DNA of 64,000 bases from Gammaproteobacteria bacterium (lineage in GTDB: Bacteria > Pseudomonadota > Gammaproteobacteria > Steroidobacterales > GCA-2729495): the NCBI GenBank assembly GCA_014337915.1, contig QUBU01000007.1, forward strand, positions 53,752 to 117,751, given 5' to 3'. This document shows, in pieces, positions 18,887-28,288 of the stretch; position 1 is the stretch's first letter, and each line of letters starts with the position of its first letter. A program made the translations under genes and the position numbers. The notes beneath the pieces were generated by a model that worked only from the letters and a program-made list of their open reading frames with translations, ran no database searches and had not been told where the DNA came from.

Positions 18887-18903
18887 TATACTGGCCCGGT
18901 ATA
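18887..18903. promoter_or_regulatory. Inverted repeat between divergent genes
   Basis: TATAC and GTATA arms are separated by seven bases, midway in the 154-base gap between the divergent CapK and deacetylase genes. It may be an operator or overlapping -10 elements of two divergent promoters. Sequence symmetry only. Confidence 0.3.
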
Positions 18904-18967
18904 TGGCCCTGTCGCGTTCCACAAATGTAGGACAAGGCATGCACCACGCCAGCGCGGTCGGCCAGGC

Positions 18968-19957
18968 ATGCTGAAGCGGGCACTGTATGCCGGTGCCGGG
19001 ATGCTCGGGCTCTGGCGGCTGAGCCGGCAGCTTACGCAGGGCGTGCCGCGCATCTTCATGTTGCACCGCTTTGCCGCGACGGCGGATGCACAGCACACCG
19101 GTGCCGACGAGCTGCGCCGGTTCATCCAGCTGCTCGGCCGGGAGTGCGAGTTCGTCACCCTGCGCGAGTTCATTGCCCGGCAGCGCAACGGCACGCGGCC
19201 GGAGCGGCCACTGGCGGTGATCACCGTCGACGATGGCTATGCAGATTTCCACAGCGTGGCACTACCCATCCTGCGGGAGCAGGGCGTTCCCGCCACGGTG
19301 TACGCCACCGCGGGGTTCATCGACGGCCAGTGCTGGCTCTGGTGGGATGCCCTGCGTTACCTCATCAATGCGCATCCGCAGGGCGAATTGCGGCTGCAGC
19401 TGGCGGCCGAGTCGCTGGCGTTCAGGCTCGATGACGCTGGTTCCAGGCAGCGTGCCTGGAACGATATCGCCGATCGGCTGGTTGCCGCCAATGACCTGCG
19501 GCGGACAACCCTTTCCCGGCTGGAAACACTGGTCGGCACCCGGCTGCCTGCGACGCCACCGGCGGAATTTGCGGCCATGAACTGGTCGCAGCTCGCCGAG
19601 GCCGAGGCCGCCGGCATCGAGATCGGCGGACATACCATGACCCACGCCTTCCTGCCGTCGCTGGCGCCGGAAGAACTCCGGCACGAGATCCACGACGCCA
19701 GGGCGCTGCTGGAGCAGCACCTGCGGGCTCCGCTACAGACCTTTGCCTACCCCAACGGCATGGCCACCGACTATTCACCTGTCGTCGAGGCGGCGTTGGC
19801 CGATGCGGGATTCAGCGCTGCAGTGCTGGCCTACCCGCGGCCCTACCAGGCACGGCAGCCCTACCAGATCGGGCGCTGGAGCGTGCACCCCGACAGCGCG
19901 ACGGTGGGACACATCCTCAGCGGTGCCAGCGAGCTGAAACTGCGGTTCACCTCCTGA
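18968..19957 (+). CDS. NodB-type polysaccharide deacetylase
   Basis: 329-residue carbohydrate esterase family 4-like enzyme. Visible motifs are VITVDDGYADF (catalytic Asp and metal Asp), GGHTMTH (metal His pair) and TFAYPNG (substrate groove). The N terminus MLKRALYAGAGMLGL is hydrophobic and may be a membrane anchor. Similar deacetylases are typical of exosortase-associated exopolysaccharide loci. It probably de-N-acetylates an amino sugar. The stop overlaps the next glycosyltransferase start (TGATG). Confidence 0.88.
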   Translation: MLKRALYAGAGMLGLWRLSRQLTQGVPRIFMLHRFAATADAQHTGADELRRFIQLLGRECEFVTLREFIARQRNGTRPERPLAVITVDDGYADFHSVALPILREQGVPATVYATAGFIDGQCWLWWDALRYLINAHPQGELRLQLAAESLAFRLDDAGSRQRAWNDIADRLVAANDLRRTTLSRLETLVGTRLPATPPAEFAAMNWSQLAEAEAAGIEIGGHTMTHAFLPSLAPEELRHEIHDARALLEQHLRAPLQTFAYPNGMATDYSPVVEAALADAGFSAAVLAYPRPYQARQPYQIGRWSVHPDSATVGHILSGASELKLRFTS

Positions 19958-21132
19958 TGGGCGATGCCGGCAGCAGCGGACCGGAGGGCGGGCTGGCCGG
20001 ACATCGCCGCCTGAAGGTGTATTACGTCATCGACCGCTACGACGACCCGCATGCGGGAACGGAGAAGCAGCTGCTCCTGCTGGCCAGGGAAATGGTCGCC
20101 CGCGGCCACGACGTGCGCCTGTTCGTGTTCCGCCACACGCCCTATACGCGGCAGCCCGGCGGCTTTCCCTGCCCGGTGGAACTCTGCGACATCGGCAAGA
20201 TGCTGTCCCTGAATGCGTTCCTGCGAATGCGGGAGCTGCGCCAGCGGATCCGCCGCGATCGGCCGGACATCGTCCATGCGTTCTTCAATGACGCCGCCAT
20301 CCTGGTGCCCATGTGGTGCAGGACGGCGGATACCGCCGTGATCACCTCGAGACGGGACCTGGGCTTCTGGTACAACAGGATGACCCTGTGGGCTCTGCGC
20401 CTGGCCAACGCCTCCATCAGCCGCATCCTCTGCAATTCCGAAGCCGTGGCGCGGGTGGTTGCCGAACGCGAGCGTGTCGACCGGGGCAAGCTGGTCGTCA
20501 TCCTCAATGCGCTCCCCCTTGAGGACCCTGCGCCGGCCATCGCTGCCGCGGCCAGCGGGCCGGTCCCGCCACCGGCACCAGCTCCGGATCCGGCTGACCT
20601 GAACATCTGCCTGGTCGCGAATATCCGGCCGCTCAAGCGCATCGGCGACCTGGTGGTGGCTGCCGCCGAGGTCCTGCAGGCCTGTCCGCAGGCCCGCTTC
20701 TGGATCGTCGGCGCGATTCCGGACACGGCCTACGCCCGCGATCTGGTCGATCTTCCGCGGCGGCTGGGCATCCAGCAGCGTGTGACATTCACGGGAAAAT
20801 CCAGCGATCCGCTGCGGCTGGTCAGGCATTGCCAGGTCGGCGTACTCACTTCCGAGTCCGAGGGCCTCTCCAACTCGATCATGGAGTACATGGCCTGTGG
20901 ACTGCCGGTGGTGTGCTCCGATGTCGGGGGCAACCCGGAACTGGTCCGGCACGAGGAGAATGGCTACCTGTTTCCCGCCGGGGATGTTGCAGCACTCGCC
21001 AGCGCGCTGGTCGGCCTCTGCCAGGATCCGGGCCGGCGTGCCGCGATGGGACAGTCCAGCCTGCGCCTCGCGAAGTCCTTCAGCGTGGAGGTCGTGGTCG
21101 ACCAGCACGAGCGGCTATACGCGAGCCTCTGA
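19957..21132 (+). CDS. Family 4 glycosyltransferase
   Basis: 391-residue GT-B enzyme: an N-terminal acceptor domain (DPHAGTEKQLLLLAREMVARGH), a Pro/Ala-rich linker at about residues 190-210, and a donor domain with LVANIRPLKRIGDL, FTGKSSD and the sugar-nucleotide EX7E-type segment ESEGLSNSIMEYMACGLPVV. Cytosolic addition of a sugar to the growing glycan. It is coupled to the upstream deacetylase gene. Confidence 0.88.
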   Translation: MGDAGSSGPEGGLAGHRRLKVYYVIDRYDDPHAGTEKQLLLLAREMVARGHDVRLFVFRHTPYTRQPGGFPCPVELCDIGKMLSLNAFLRMRELRQRIRRDRPDIVHAFFNDAAILVPMWCRTADTAVITSRRDLGFWYNRMTLWALRLANASISRILCNSEAVARVVAERERVDRGKLVVILNALPLEDPAPAIAAAASGPVPPPAPAPDPADLNICLVANIRPLKRIGDLVVAAAEVLQACPQARFWIVGAIPDTAYARDLVDLPRRLGIQQRVTFTGKSSDPLRLVRHCQVGVLTSESEGLSNSIMEYMACGLPVVCSDVGGNPELVRHEENGYLFPAGDVAALASALVGLCQDPGRRAAMGQSSLRLAKSFSVEVVVDQHERLYASL

Positions 21133-22293
21133 CCGGCTTGCCGGAAAGCCGCGCACCGCATCGAGCAGCACGGCTTCGTCCCGCGACCAGTTCAGCTGCT
21201 CCTGCACGTGCCGGCGGCCGGACGCCCCCATGCCCTCGCGCGTTTCCCTGGCCTGCAGCTGCCGCAGACAGGACAGCAGGCTTTCCGGATCGCCGTCCTG
21301 GAACACCAGGCCGCAGCCGGCCTCCGTGACCACGTCCTCGAGCGCCCGGGCATTGGACACGATCACGGGCTTCGCCAGCGCCATGTAGTCGAAGATCTTG
21401 TTCGGCAGCGTGGTGCTGGTATGCGCCGTCACGCGATGCGGTACCACGCCGATGCTGCAGGCCGCGATCACCGAGCGGAGCTGCGCCTGCGTACACCAGC
21501 CGTGGAAGGTCACGAACTCGTCGAGGCCCAGCTCCGCGACCAGCTTCTCGATGTCTTCGAGCGCGGCGCCGGTCCCCACGACGTCCAGTGTCGCCGGTAG
21601 CCCCTCGCGTCGCGCCAGCGACAGGGCCCGCACCACCGTGTCGAGCCCGCGCGTGGCGTCGATGAAGCCGGTATAGACCATGGCCAGCGTTCCCTGGTCC
21701 GGCTGCGGCTTCATGTCGAGGATATCGATGGTTGGCGTATTGCCGATGACCCGCACCCTTGGTCCCTGCCCGGACTTCGCCATGACGCGGTCGCGGCTTG
21801 CGGCCGAGACCACCCAGGTTTCATCCACCCTGGGCAATACCAGGTTCTCCATCGTGCGCAGCAAGCGCGGGTTCCTGATCAGGTAATCGGCGAGGGCCGG
21901 GCCGCGGTAGCGCCAGGTATCCTTGATCATGGCCGGGTAGTCTTCCGCCATGTCGAAGATGACCGGCACCCCCGTGAACTTCTTCAGGATCAGCGCCAGC
22001 GGGCAGAGCGGCAGGTCCCTGACGATCAGCAGGTCGATCCGATGGCGGCGAATGACCGATAGTCCCGCCCTGATCCACCACGGCGAAAAGAACGCCGGGA
22101 AGCCACCGATGGCGGCCAGGCCGCTGCCGCCGACGCGGTGCACCGACAGCTGGCCCAGTTGCTCTTCGGCCGCCAATGCTCCGCGGTTGCGGCACAACAG
22201 GTGTACGACATGAGCGGAGCCGAGGCTGGTGGTGATCTTCTCGACGCGGACATCCCAGGGATATTCATCCTGGAAAACGTACAGAATCCTCAT
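21115..22293 (-). CDS. Family 4 glycosyltransferase
   Basis: 392-residue GT-B glycosyltransferase. Starts MRILYVFQDEYPWDVRVEK, which is characteristic of Rossmann-type GT4 N termini; later motifs include YTGFIDATRGLDTVVRAL, FHGWCTQAQL and PNKIFDYMALAKPVIVSN. The 3' end overlaps the convergent upstream glycosyltransferase gene by 18 bases. It faces away from the secreted-protein gene, so the 355-base gap between them must hold divergent promoters. Confidence 0.88.
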   Translation of the reverse strand: MRILYVFQDEYPWDVRVEKITTSLGSAHVVHLLCRNRGALAAEEQLGQLSVHRVGGSGLAAIGGFPAFFSPWWIRAGLSVIRRHRIDLLIVRDLPLCPLALILKKFTGVPVIFDMAEDYPAMIKDTWRYRGPALADYLIRNPRLLRTMENLVLPRVDETWVVSAASRDRVMAKSGQGPRVRVIGNTPTIDILDMKPQPDQGTLAMVYTGFIDATRGLDTVVRALSLARREGLPATLDVVGTGAALEDIEKLVAELGLDEFVTFHGWCTQAQLRSVIAACSIGVVPHRVTAHTSTTLPNKIFDYMALAKPVIVSNARALEDVVTEAGCGLVFQDGDPESLLSCLRQLQARETREGMGASGRRHVQEQLNWSRDEAVLLDAVRGFPASRSEARV

Positions 22294-22648
22294 GTCCCGA
22301 CATGCTCCGGTTCAGGCGACGCGACGCACCATATCTGCCAGGGAACCATGCCGCGGCCGGTGCCCGTATTCGCTGCACTGCTTCGCAGCCTCAACGCCCT
22401 GAATACAATGGCATTTATCGATGTGGCGGATGTGGCGGCGGATGGTATACAAAATATCGTGGCTGCTTCACAAATATTGCAAGCAGCTCATTGGCCCCGG
22501 ATTCGATCCCATATACTGAAAAGGGTTGTGGATTGTTCCTTTCCCGATGACTCTGGCGATCCTGTCCAGGCGGGGTTTCGTTGAGCCTAGATGCGCGCTC
22601 GCCGTTGCCAGACCATCTGCGCCGGGCACTCAAGCCGAGGAGATACAA
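22294..22648. other. Divergent intergenic region with palindrome and weak promoter
   Basis: 355 bases between divergent genes and more AT-rich than its surroundings. It contains a 7-bp inverted repeat at 22462-22487 and a possible -35/-10 pair TTGGCC (22491-22496) and TATACT (22512-22517), spaced 15. A GGAG lies just before the ATG at 22649. No gene is supported here. Confidence 0.55.
22462..22487. promoter_or_regulatory. Inverted repeat, possible operator
   Basis: GCTGCTT and AAGCAGC are perfect inverted arms separated by 12 AT-rich bases. The repeat sits just upstream of the putative -35 element of the secreted-protein gene, where a dimeric regulator could bind. There is no T-run, so it is not a typical terminator. 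Confidence 0.4.
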
Positions 22649-23797
22649 ATGATTACGTCAGTTGTAAAGCATGCAACCCGGGCGACCGGCATTGTGTTGC
22701 TGTTTTCGGCTGCGGCCACCGGTACTGCGGCCTGGGCAGCGCCCACCATCAGCTCGGTATCGGGCGTGGTGGAAGCCAATGCAAGGGTGACGATCAGCGG
22801 CAACGGGTTCGGCAGCAAGAGCACGGCTGGCCCGCTGGTGTTCGACAACTTCGAGAGTGGCCAGAGCGGCCAGGGCGTGGCGGGCAATGCGCCAACCGTG
22901 CGGAACATCTCCTCGGGCTGGACCTGGGGGCGCTACGGCAGCGGTGCCAGCGTCCCCCAGTACAGCAGCCAGATCGTCCGGCCGCATTCCACGAGAAGCT
23001 CGAAGCACTCTTTCGGCGGCTCCAGCTACAACGTTTCGCTGGAGATCATCCGTGAGACCCCGAACACCGGCGACGAGATCTATTTTTCATTCTGGCGCTA
23101 CTACAACCGTACCTCCGCAGTCTGGAGCCGGAACGTCAAGCCATGGATGGTATGGGGGACCGACGACGGCACCCGTCCCACCGCCTATACCGGATGGGGC
23201 AACCCCGGCAATGGTGACGGCGAGTTCCGCAACGCGGTGATCGACTCGGGCAGCACCAGCAATACCCTGTGGGGCGGACCGTCGATGGATACGGTTGCCG
23301 GGCAATGGGTACGCATCGAGGGCTACCTGAAGCAGTCGTCGCCATCGGCAGCCGATGGCGCCTTCCAGACCTGGGTCCACCTGTCCTCCACGCCGGGCAT
23401 TTCTCTGGCGCAGAGCAGCCTGGCGTACCGCACCCGCTCGTCGAGCAATTACTGGCGCCAGTGGCATTTCGGCAGCTACAACGCCACCGATGATCCTTCG
23501 ACCGCGACGGCCGACGTGTACCTGGACGACATTTATTTCGACAATACCCGCGCCCGCGTGGAGATCGGCAACGCATCGACCTGGAATAACTGCACCCGCA
23601 GGGAACTGCAGGTCGCCACGGCCTGGTCCAATACCGGCGTGACCTTCACCGTGAGCCCCGGCGCGTTCAATTCCGGTGCGCAGGCCTACCTGTACGTGGT
23701 CGATCCACAGGGCGTCGCCAACAGCCAGGGCTTCCCGATTACCCTCGGCGAGGGCGCAGCCGCACCGGAGCCGCCGCAGAACGTGACCGTGCAGTAG
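22649..23797 (+). CDS. Secreted protein of unknown function, IPT/TIG-like start
   Basis: 382 residues with a signal peptide ending near AWAA. The mature N terminus (PTISSVSGVVEANARVTISG) looks like an IPT/TIG immunoglobulin-like strand pair. The middle is rich in aromatic residues, Ser and Gly, as in beta-sandwich carbohydrate-binding or lyase-like proteins (FSFWRYYNR, WVRIEGYLKQ, VYLDDIYFDNT). It ends with PEPPQNVTVQ, the pattern that normally opens a fibronectin type III repeat, so the protein may be truncated. A GGAG precedes the ATG. It may bind or degrade the glycan made by its neighbours (inference). Confidence 0.7.
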   Translation: MITSVVKHATRATGIVLLFSAAATGTAAWAAPTISSVSGVVEANARVTISGNGFGSKSTAGPLVFDNFESGQSGQGVAGNAPTVRNISSGWTWGRYGSGASVPQYSSQIVRPHSTRSSKHSFGGSSYNVSLEIIRETPNTGDEIYFSFWRYYNRTSAVWSRNVKPWMVWGTDDGTRPTAYTGWGNPGNGDGEFRNAVIDSGSTSNTLWGGPSMDTVAGQWVRIEGYLKQSSPSAADGAFQTWVHLSSTPGISLAQSSLAYRTRSSSNYWRQWHFGSYNATDDPSTATADVYLDDIYFDNTRARVEIGNASTWNNCTRRELQVATAWSNTGVTFTVSPGAFNSGAQAYLYVVDPQGVANSQGFPITLGEGAAAPEPPQNVTVQ

Positions 23798-23873
23798 GAC
23801 TGCAACAGACCGTACGACAGCTGAAGTCCCCGGCAAGGATCGGGTAGCATCGTCCTTTTCGGGGCCTTGCGGC

Positions 23874-25271
23874 TTGCGCGCCGACCGTTTCTTCTTCAAG
23901 TACTGCGTCTACCTGCCAGCCACCTGGATCCGCGGCCAGAACGTGGCCGGCCATCTGGCGCGGCTGCGCCGCTACGAGCGCATTGCCCCGGCCGAGAGGC
24001 GCAAACTCCAGGAGGCCCGCCTGTCCCGCCTGCTGCAGGCGGCAAGAGCCGGCGTCCCGGAGTATTCACGGCGCCTTGCCCGGCTGCATGCCGACAGCCT
24101 GTCGATCCAGGATCTCGCCACGATCCCGACCCTGACCAAGCAGGAGGTGCGGGACCGGCGTGAGGATCTCCAGTACCGGCCGCGGCCGCGATTCATCGTC
24201 GCCAAGACGACTGGCGGCTCCACTGGTGAACCGGTAACCATTCACAAGACGCACACCGCAATGGCCTGGGAGCTCGCCGCGACCTGGCGCGGCTATGCAT
24301 GGGCCGGCGTCCATATCGGGGACCTGCAGGCCCGCTTCTGGGGGGTTCCGCTGTCGGCCGCCGGACGGCGCACCGCGCGCCTCACCGATTTCGTCTGCCA
24401 CCGGCGCCGCTTCTCGGCCTTCGACTTCGACCGCAACAGTTTCGTGCAGTACGACCAGCAGCTGCGCGAGAAGCCACCAGACTATTTCTACGGCTACGTC
24501 TCGATGATCGCCGAACTCGCGCGCTGGTATACCGACACCGGGCGCCGCCTGGACCAGCCACCCGGCGCCGTCATCACCACCTCCGAGGTTCTGTCGCCGG
24601 ATGACCGCAAGGCCATCGAGGCTGCATTTGGCTGCCGGGTGTTCAACGAGTACGGTTGCGGCGAACTCGGCACCATCGCCCATGAGTGCGAGCATGGCCG
24701 GCTGCACACCAGCGACGAGAACATGATCATCGAGATCCTCGATGGCGAGCGTCCCTGCAGGCCTGGCGAGAAGGGCGAGATCGTCGTCACCGAACTCAAC
24801 AACATCGCCATGCCGCTGGTCCGCTACCGGACCGGGGACTTCGGCGCACTCAGCGATGAGCCCTGCCCCTGCGGGCGCACCCTCGGGGTGCTGTCGGATG
24901 TCTTTGGCCGCGCCTATGACTTCATCGTCGCGCCGGACGGCCGCCGGTTCCACGCGGAGTTCCTCGTCTACATGTTCGAGGAAGCCCAGCGGCAGAACTG
25001 CGGAATCGCGCAGTTTCGTGTCGAGCAGACAGCCCCCGACCATCTGCAGCTGCTGGTCGTGCCCTCGGCGTCCGGGTTCCCGGAACATGAAGAAATGCGA
25101 CTGGTAGCAAGGATCAGGGAACTGCTTGGCGCTAACATGCGCGTTACAACCAGCCGCGTGCAGCGCATACAACGAGAAGCGTCAGGCAAGATGCGGGTCA
25201 TCGTCGGATTACAGTCAGCCTCGTCACGGCAGGCGCCGGCCGCACCGGGCAGCACAGCACCCCGCGGTTAG
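23874..25271 (+). CDS. CapK/PaaK-like adenylate-forming enzyme (copy 2)
   Basis: 465-residue relative of phenylacetate-CoA ligase, with AKTTGGSTGEPVTIH (P-loop), FNEYGCGELG, PLVRYRTGDFG and a Cys-containing CPCGRTL segment typical of CapK/PaaK proteins. The start is a TTG. It ends four bases before the second AsnB-type gene, so the two are co-transcribed. Activation of a carboxylate by this enzyme and amidation by the next is a plausible joint step (inference). Confidence 0.82.
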   Translation: MRADRFFFKYCVYLPATWIRGQNVAGHLARLRRYERIAPAERRKLQEARLSRLLQAARAGVPEYSRRLARLHADSLSIQDLATIPTLTKQEVRDRREDLQYRPRPRFIVAKTTGGSTGEPVTIHKTHTAMAWELAATWRGYAWAGVHIGDLQARFWGVPLSAAGRRTARLTDFVCHRRRFSAFDFDRNSFVQYDQQLREKPPDYFYGYVSMIAELARWYTDTGRRLDQPPGAVITTSEVLSPDDRKAIEAAFGCRVFNEYGCGELGTIAHECEHGRLHTSDENMIIEILDGERPCRPGEKGEIVVTELNNIAMPLVRYRTGDFGALSDEPCPCGRTLGVLSDVFGRAYDFIVAPDGRRFHAEFLVYMFEEAQRQNCGIAQFRVEQTAPDHLQLLVVPSASGFPEHEEMRLVARIRELLGANMRVTTSRVQRIQREASGKMRVIVGLQSASSRQAPAAPGSTAPRG

Positions 25272-25275
25272 GCCC

Positions 25276-27138
25276 ATGTGTGGCATAGCCGGGATCTATT
25301 ACTTTGACCGTTCGCGGCCGGTGGATCGCCGGCTGATCGAATCCATGAACGACCGCCTGGCGCACCGGGGTCCGAACGGTTCCGGGGTATTCATCGACGG
25401 CAACATGGGCCTGGGCCACCGCCGGCTGTCGGTCATCGACCTCGAAGGCGGTGCGCAGCCGATGACCGACGGGGAGTCCCGGCGCACCATTGCCTACAAC
25501 GGCGAGTTCTTCAATTTCGCCGAGGCTCGTGACCGGCTGGCAGCTGGTGGCCACGTCTTTCGCACCCACAGCGATACCGAGGTGCTGCTGAAGCTCGCCA
25601 GGGGTGCCCCGACCGGCTGGATCCGCCAGGTCAACGGCATGTTCGCCTTTGCGCTCTGGGACCCGGCCGACCGCAGCCTGACCCTGGTCCGCGACCGCTT
25701 CGGGGTCAAGCCGCTGTACTACCAGCAGACCAGTGAAGGGCTGGCCTTCGCCTCGGAGATCAAGGCGCTGATCGGCAGCGGACTCTGCCCGGAGCCCGAG
25801 GTGGCCACCGATACGCTGGCGCAGTACCTGGCGTTCCGCCAGGTGCTCGAACCCAACACCATGTTCAGGGGCATCCGCCAGTTGCCCGCCGGGCATTTCC
25901 TGCGCATCAGCGCTGACCGGGCGACGCCAGAAATTGTCCGCTACTGGAACGAGGCCGAGGCGCTGCAGGAAGTATTTCCCGTCGGCGCGGACCGCGGCAG
26001 CTTCGGCGAGGAGTTCCACAAGGCCGTACGGCGGCGGCTGGTCAGCGACGTGCCACTGGGCAGCTTCAACAGCGGCGGCGTCGACAGCTCGCTGGTCACA
26101 CGGGAAGTCCGCAACCAGGTCCCCGGGGAACTGCACACGTTCTCGATCGGCTTCGCCGAGGCCGCCTACGACGAAACCCCTTTTGCCGCCGAGGTCGCCG
26201 CCAGGCTGGGCACCACGCATCATGCGGAGCGGCTGCCGGCGTCGGCCTACGCCGCGCTGTTGCCGGCGGCGATCTGGCACCACGACGAGCCGCTGTGCCA
26301 CCCGCATTCCGTGCAGTTGATGCACCTGAGCAGCATCGCCAGGCAGCACGTGACCGTGGTCCTGACCGGCGAAGGCGCGGACGAACTGTTCTTCGGCTAT
26401 CCGCGGCTGCATATCCCCAGGCTCACCGCCATGGCCGGCCCGGCGCGCCGGCCGTTCGGCATCCTGCTCCGGGAGCTGGCTGCGCTGGCCGGCCTGCGTC
26501 GCGTCCGGAAACTGGCCGATGTGCTGGCCAGCGAGGCTGCGCCGGCCATCGATGCGCACCGCTTTCTGCCGATGGAGACGCTGCGCAGCCTCTGCCCGGA
26601 AGCCGACTACCTGGGCGCCCGTCGCGAGACCTGGCAGCGCATCGACCGCAACCAGGACGGTATCGAGGTCCTGCTCGAGTACGAGCGGCGCGCCTACATG
26701 CAGTCGCTGCTGGTCCGGCTCGACAAGATGACCATGGCCCATGGGCTGGAGGCCCGGACACCGTTCCTGGATTTCGAACTGGTGCTCTGGTCCAAGCTGG
26801 CCGGGCGGGAAGCAAAGACCGGCAAGGGCTTTGGCAACAAGCTGCTGCTCAAGGCAGAGGCGGAAAAGCACTTTTCGACCGGCCTGGTCCAGCGCCGGAA
26901 GGTGGGCTTCGGCGTGCCATTGCGCGAATGGTTCCGTACCCAGGCGGAGTTCGGGGATATGCTTGACGCCATGGTGTCGCCCAATTCGTATGTGGCATCA
27001 CTCTGGCCATTGCAGGCGCTGCGCACGCTGGTTGCGGAGCATCGCGCTGCGCGCGCTGACCACAGCGAAGCACTCTGGGCCCTGCTGAACATCGAACTGT
27101 GGTCGACACAGGTCCTGAATCGCTCGGCCAGCACATGA
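25276..27138 (+). CDS. AsnB-type glutamine-dependent amidotransferase (copy 2)
   Basis: 620-residue amidotransferase. Cys2 (MCGIAGIYYFD) is the glutaminase nucleophile; LVRDRFGVKPLYY and FASEIKAL are standard N-domain motifs; the PP-loop is SGGVDSS at about residue 266, followed by VLTGEGADELFFGY. It is clearly diverged from the copy at 5495-7441. The stop overlaps the next ATG (ATGA), giving coupling to the epimerase. Probably amidates a sugar acid or a carrier-bound acid rather than free aspartate. Confidence 0.88.
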   Translation: MCGIAGIYYFDRSRPVDRRLIESMNDRLAHRGPNGSGVFIDGNMGLGHRRLSVIDLEGGAQPMTDGESRRTIAYNGEFFNFAEARDRLAAGGHVFRTHSDTEVLLKLARGAPTGWIRQVNGMFAFALWDPADRSLTLVRDRFGVKPLYYQQTSEGLAFASEIKALIGSGLCPEPEVATDTLAQYLAFRQVLEPNTMFRGIRQLPAGHFLRISADRATPEIVRYWNEAEALQEVFPVGADRGSFGEEFHKAVRRRLVSDVPLGSFNSGGVDSSLVTREVRNQVPGELHTFSIGFAEAAYDETPFAAEVAARLGTTHHAERLPASAYAALLPAAIWHHDEPLCHPHSVQLMHLSSIARQHVTVVLTGEGADELFFGYPRLHIPRLTAMAGPARRPFGILLRELAALAGLRRVRKLADVLASEAAPAIDAHRFLPMETLRSLCPEADYLGARRETWQRIDRNQDGIEVLLEYERRAYMQSLLVRLDKMTMAHGLEARTPFLDFELVLWSKLAGREAKTGKGFGNKLLLKAEAEKHFSTGLVQRRKVGFGVPLREWFRTQAEFGDMLDAMVSPNSYVASLWPLQALRTLVAEHRAARADHSEALWALLNIELWSTQVLNRSAST

Positions 27139-28277
27139 CCAAGCCGCTGCACTTCGCCTGTGTCTTCGGCACACGCCCGGAAGCCATCAAGATGGCGCCG
27201 CTGGTCCGGCGCCTGCGCGACACCGCGGGTATCCGCACCTCCGTCATTACCACCGGCCAGCACCGGGAGATGCTCGACCAGGTCCTGCAGTTCTTCCACA
27301 TCACGCCGGACATCAGGCTGGATGCCATGCAGGCCGGGCAGTCGATTTCGAAACTGATGTCGCGCCTGCTCGCCGACCTGGACGTCGCCCTCGGGTCGCT
27401 CGAGCCCTCGGTCGTGCTGGTGCACGGCGACACGATGACCACCCTGGCAGCCGCCATGTCATCGTTCTACGGCGGTTTCCCCGTGGCGCACGTCGAGGCC
27501 GGCCTGCGCACCAGCAACCTGCTCTCGCCCTGGCCGGAGGAGAGCAACCGGCGGCTGACCTCGGTCCTGACACGGTTTCACTTCGCACCTACCGAGCAGG
27601 CGAAGGCCGCCCTGCTGGCCGAAGGGCATGCTCCGGATCAGATCTGGGTGACCGGCAACACCGTGATCGATGCGTTGCTGGATGCAATAGCCCTGATCGA
27701 CGGTGATCCGGCAAGACGCAGGCAGCTGCAGGATGCCCTGCCGGTTCCGGATGGGCAGCGGCGGCTGATACTGGTGACCGGCCACCGGCGGGAGAACTTC
27801 GACGGCGGCCTGGCCGCATTGTGCGAGGCGCTGGCGCGGATCGCGCGCCGCGGCGATGTGGAGATCGTCTTCCCGATACACCTGAATCCCGTCGTCCAGG
27901 ACGTGGTGCGCGGGCGTCTTTCCGGTGATCCGGCCATACACCTGTTGCCGCCGCTGGATTACCCGACCTTCGTGACCGCCATGCGCAGCGCCCACCTGAT
28001 CCTCACCGACTCGGGCGGCATCCAGGAAGAAGCGCCGTCGCTGGGCAAGCCGGTGCTGGTGCTGCGCGATACCACGGAACGGCCGGAGGGCATCCGGGCC
28101 GGGACGGTCCGGCTGATCGGCACCAATACCGACACCGTCGTGGCCGAAACAACCCGGCTGCTGGACGACCAGCGGCACTACGAGGCCATGGCGACCGCGC
28201 ACAATCCCTACGGCGACGGCAAAGCCTCCATGCGCATCGTCGAGGCACTACAGGCCCAGTTGGCCGCGGCCAACTGA
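27135..28277 (+). CDS. wecB: Non-hydrolysing UDP-N-acetylglucosamine 2-epimerase
   Basis: 380-residue enzyme that interconverts UDP-GlcNAc and UDP-ManNAc. Diagnostic segments are VFGTRPEAIKMAPL, VHGDTMTTLAAA, HVEAGLRTSNLLSPWPEESN and LTDSGGIQEEAPSLGKPV. It supplies ManNAc, or a sugar derived from it, for the glycan. It overlaps the asnB-type gene by four bases and converges on the ligase/polymerase gene 12 bases away. Confidence 0.93.
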   Translation: MTKPLHFACVFGTRPEAIKMAPLVRRLRDTAGIRTSVITTGQHREMLDQVLQFFHITPDIRLDAMQAGQSISKLMSRLLADLDVALGSLEPSVVLVHGDTMTTLAAAMSSFYGGFPVAHVEAGLRTSNLLSPWPEESNRRLTSVLTRFHFAPTEQAKAALLAEGHAPDQIWVTGNTVIDALLDAIALIDGDPARRRQLQDALPVPDGQRRLILVTGHRRENFDGGLAALCEALARIARRGDVEIVFPIHLNPVVQDVVRGRLSGDPAIHLLPPLDYPTFVTAMRSAHLILTDSGGIQEEAPSLGKPVLVLRDTTERPEGIRAGTVRLIGTNTDTVVAETTRLLDDQRHYEAMATAHNPYGDGKASMRIVEALQAQLAAAN

Positions 28278-28288
28278 CCGCCTGCCCC

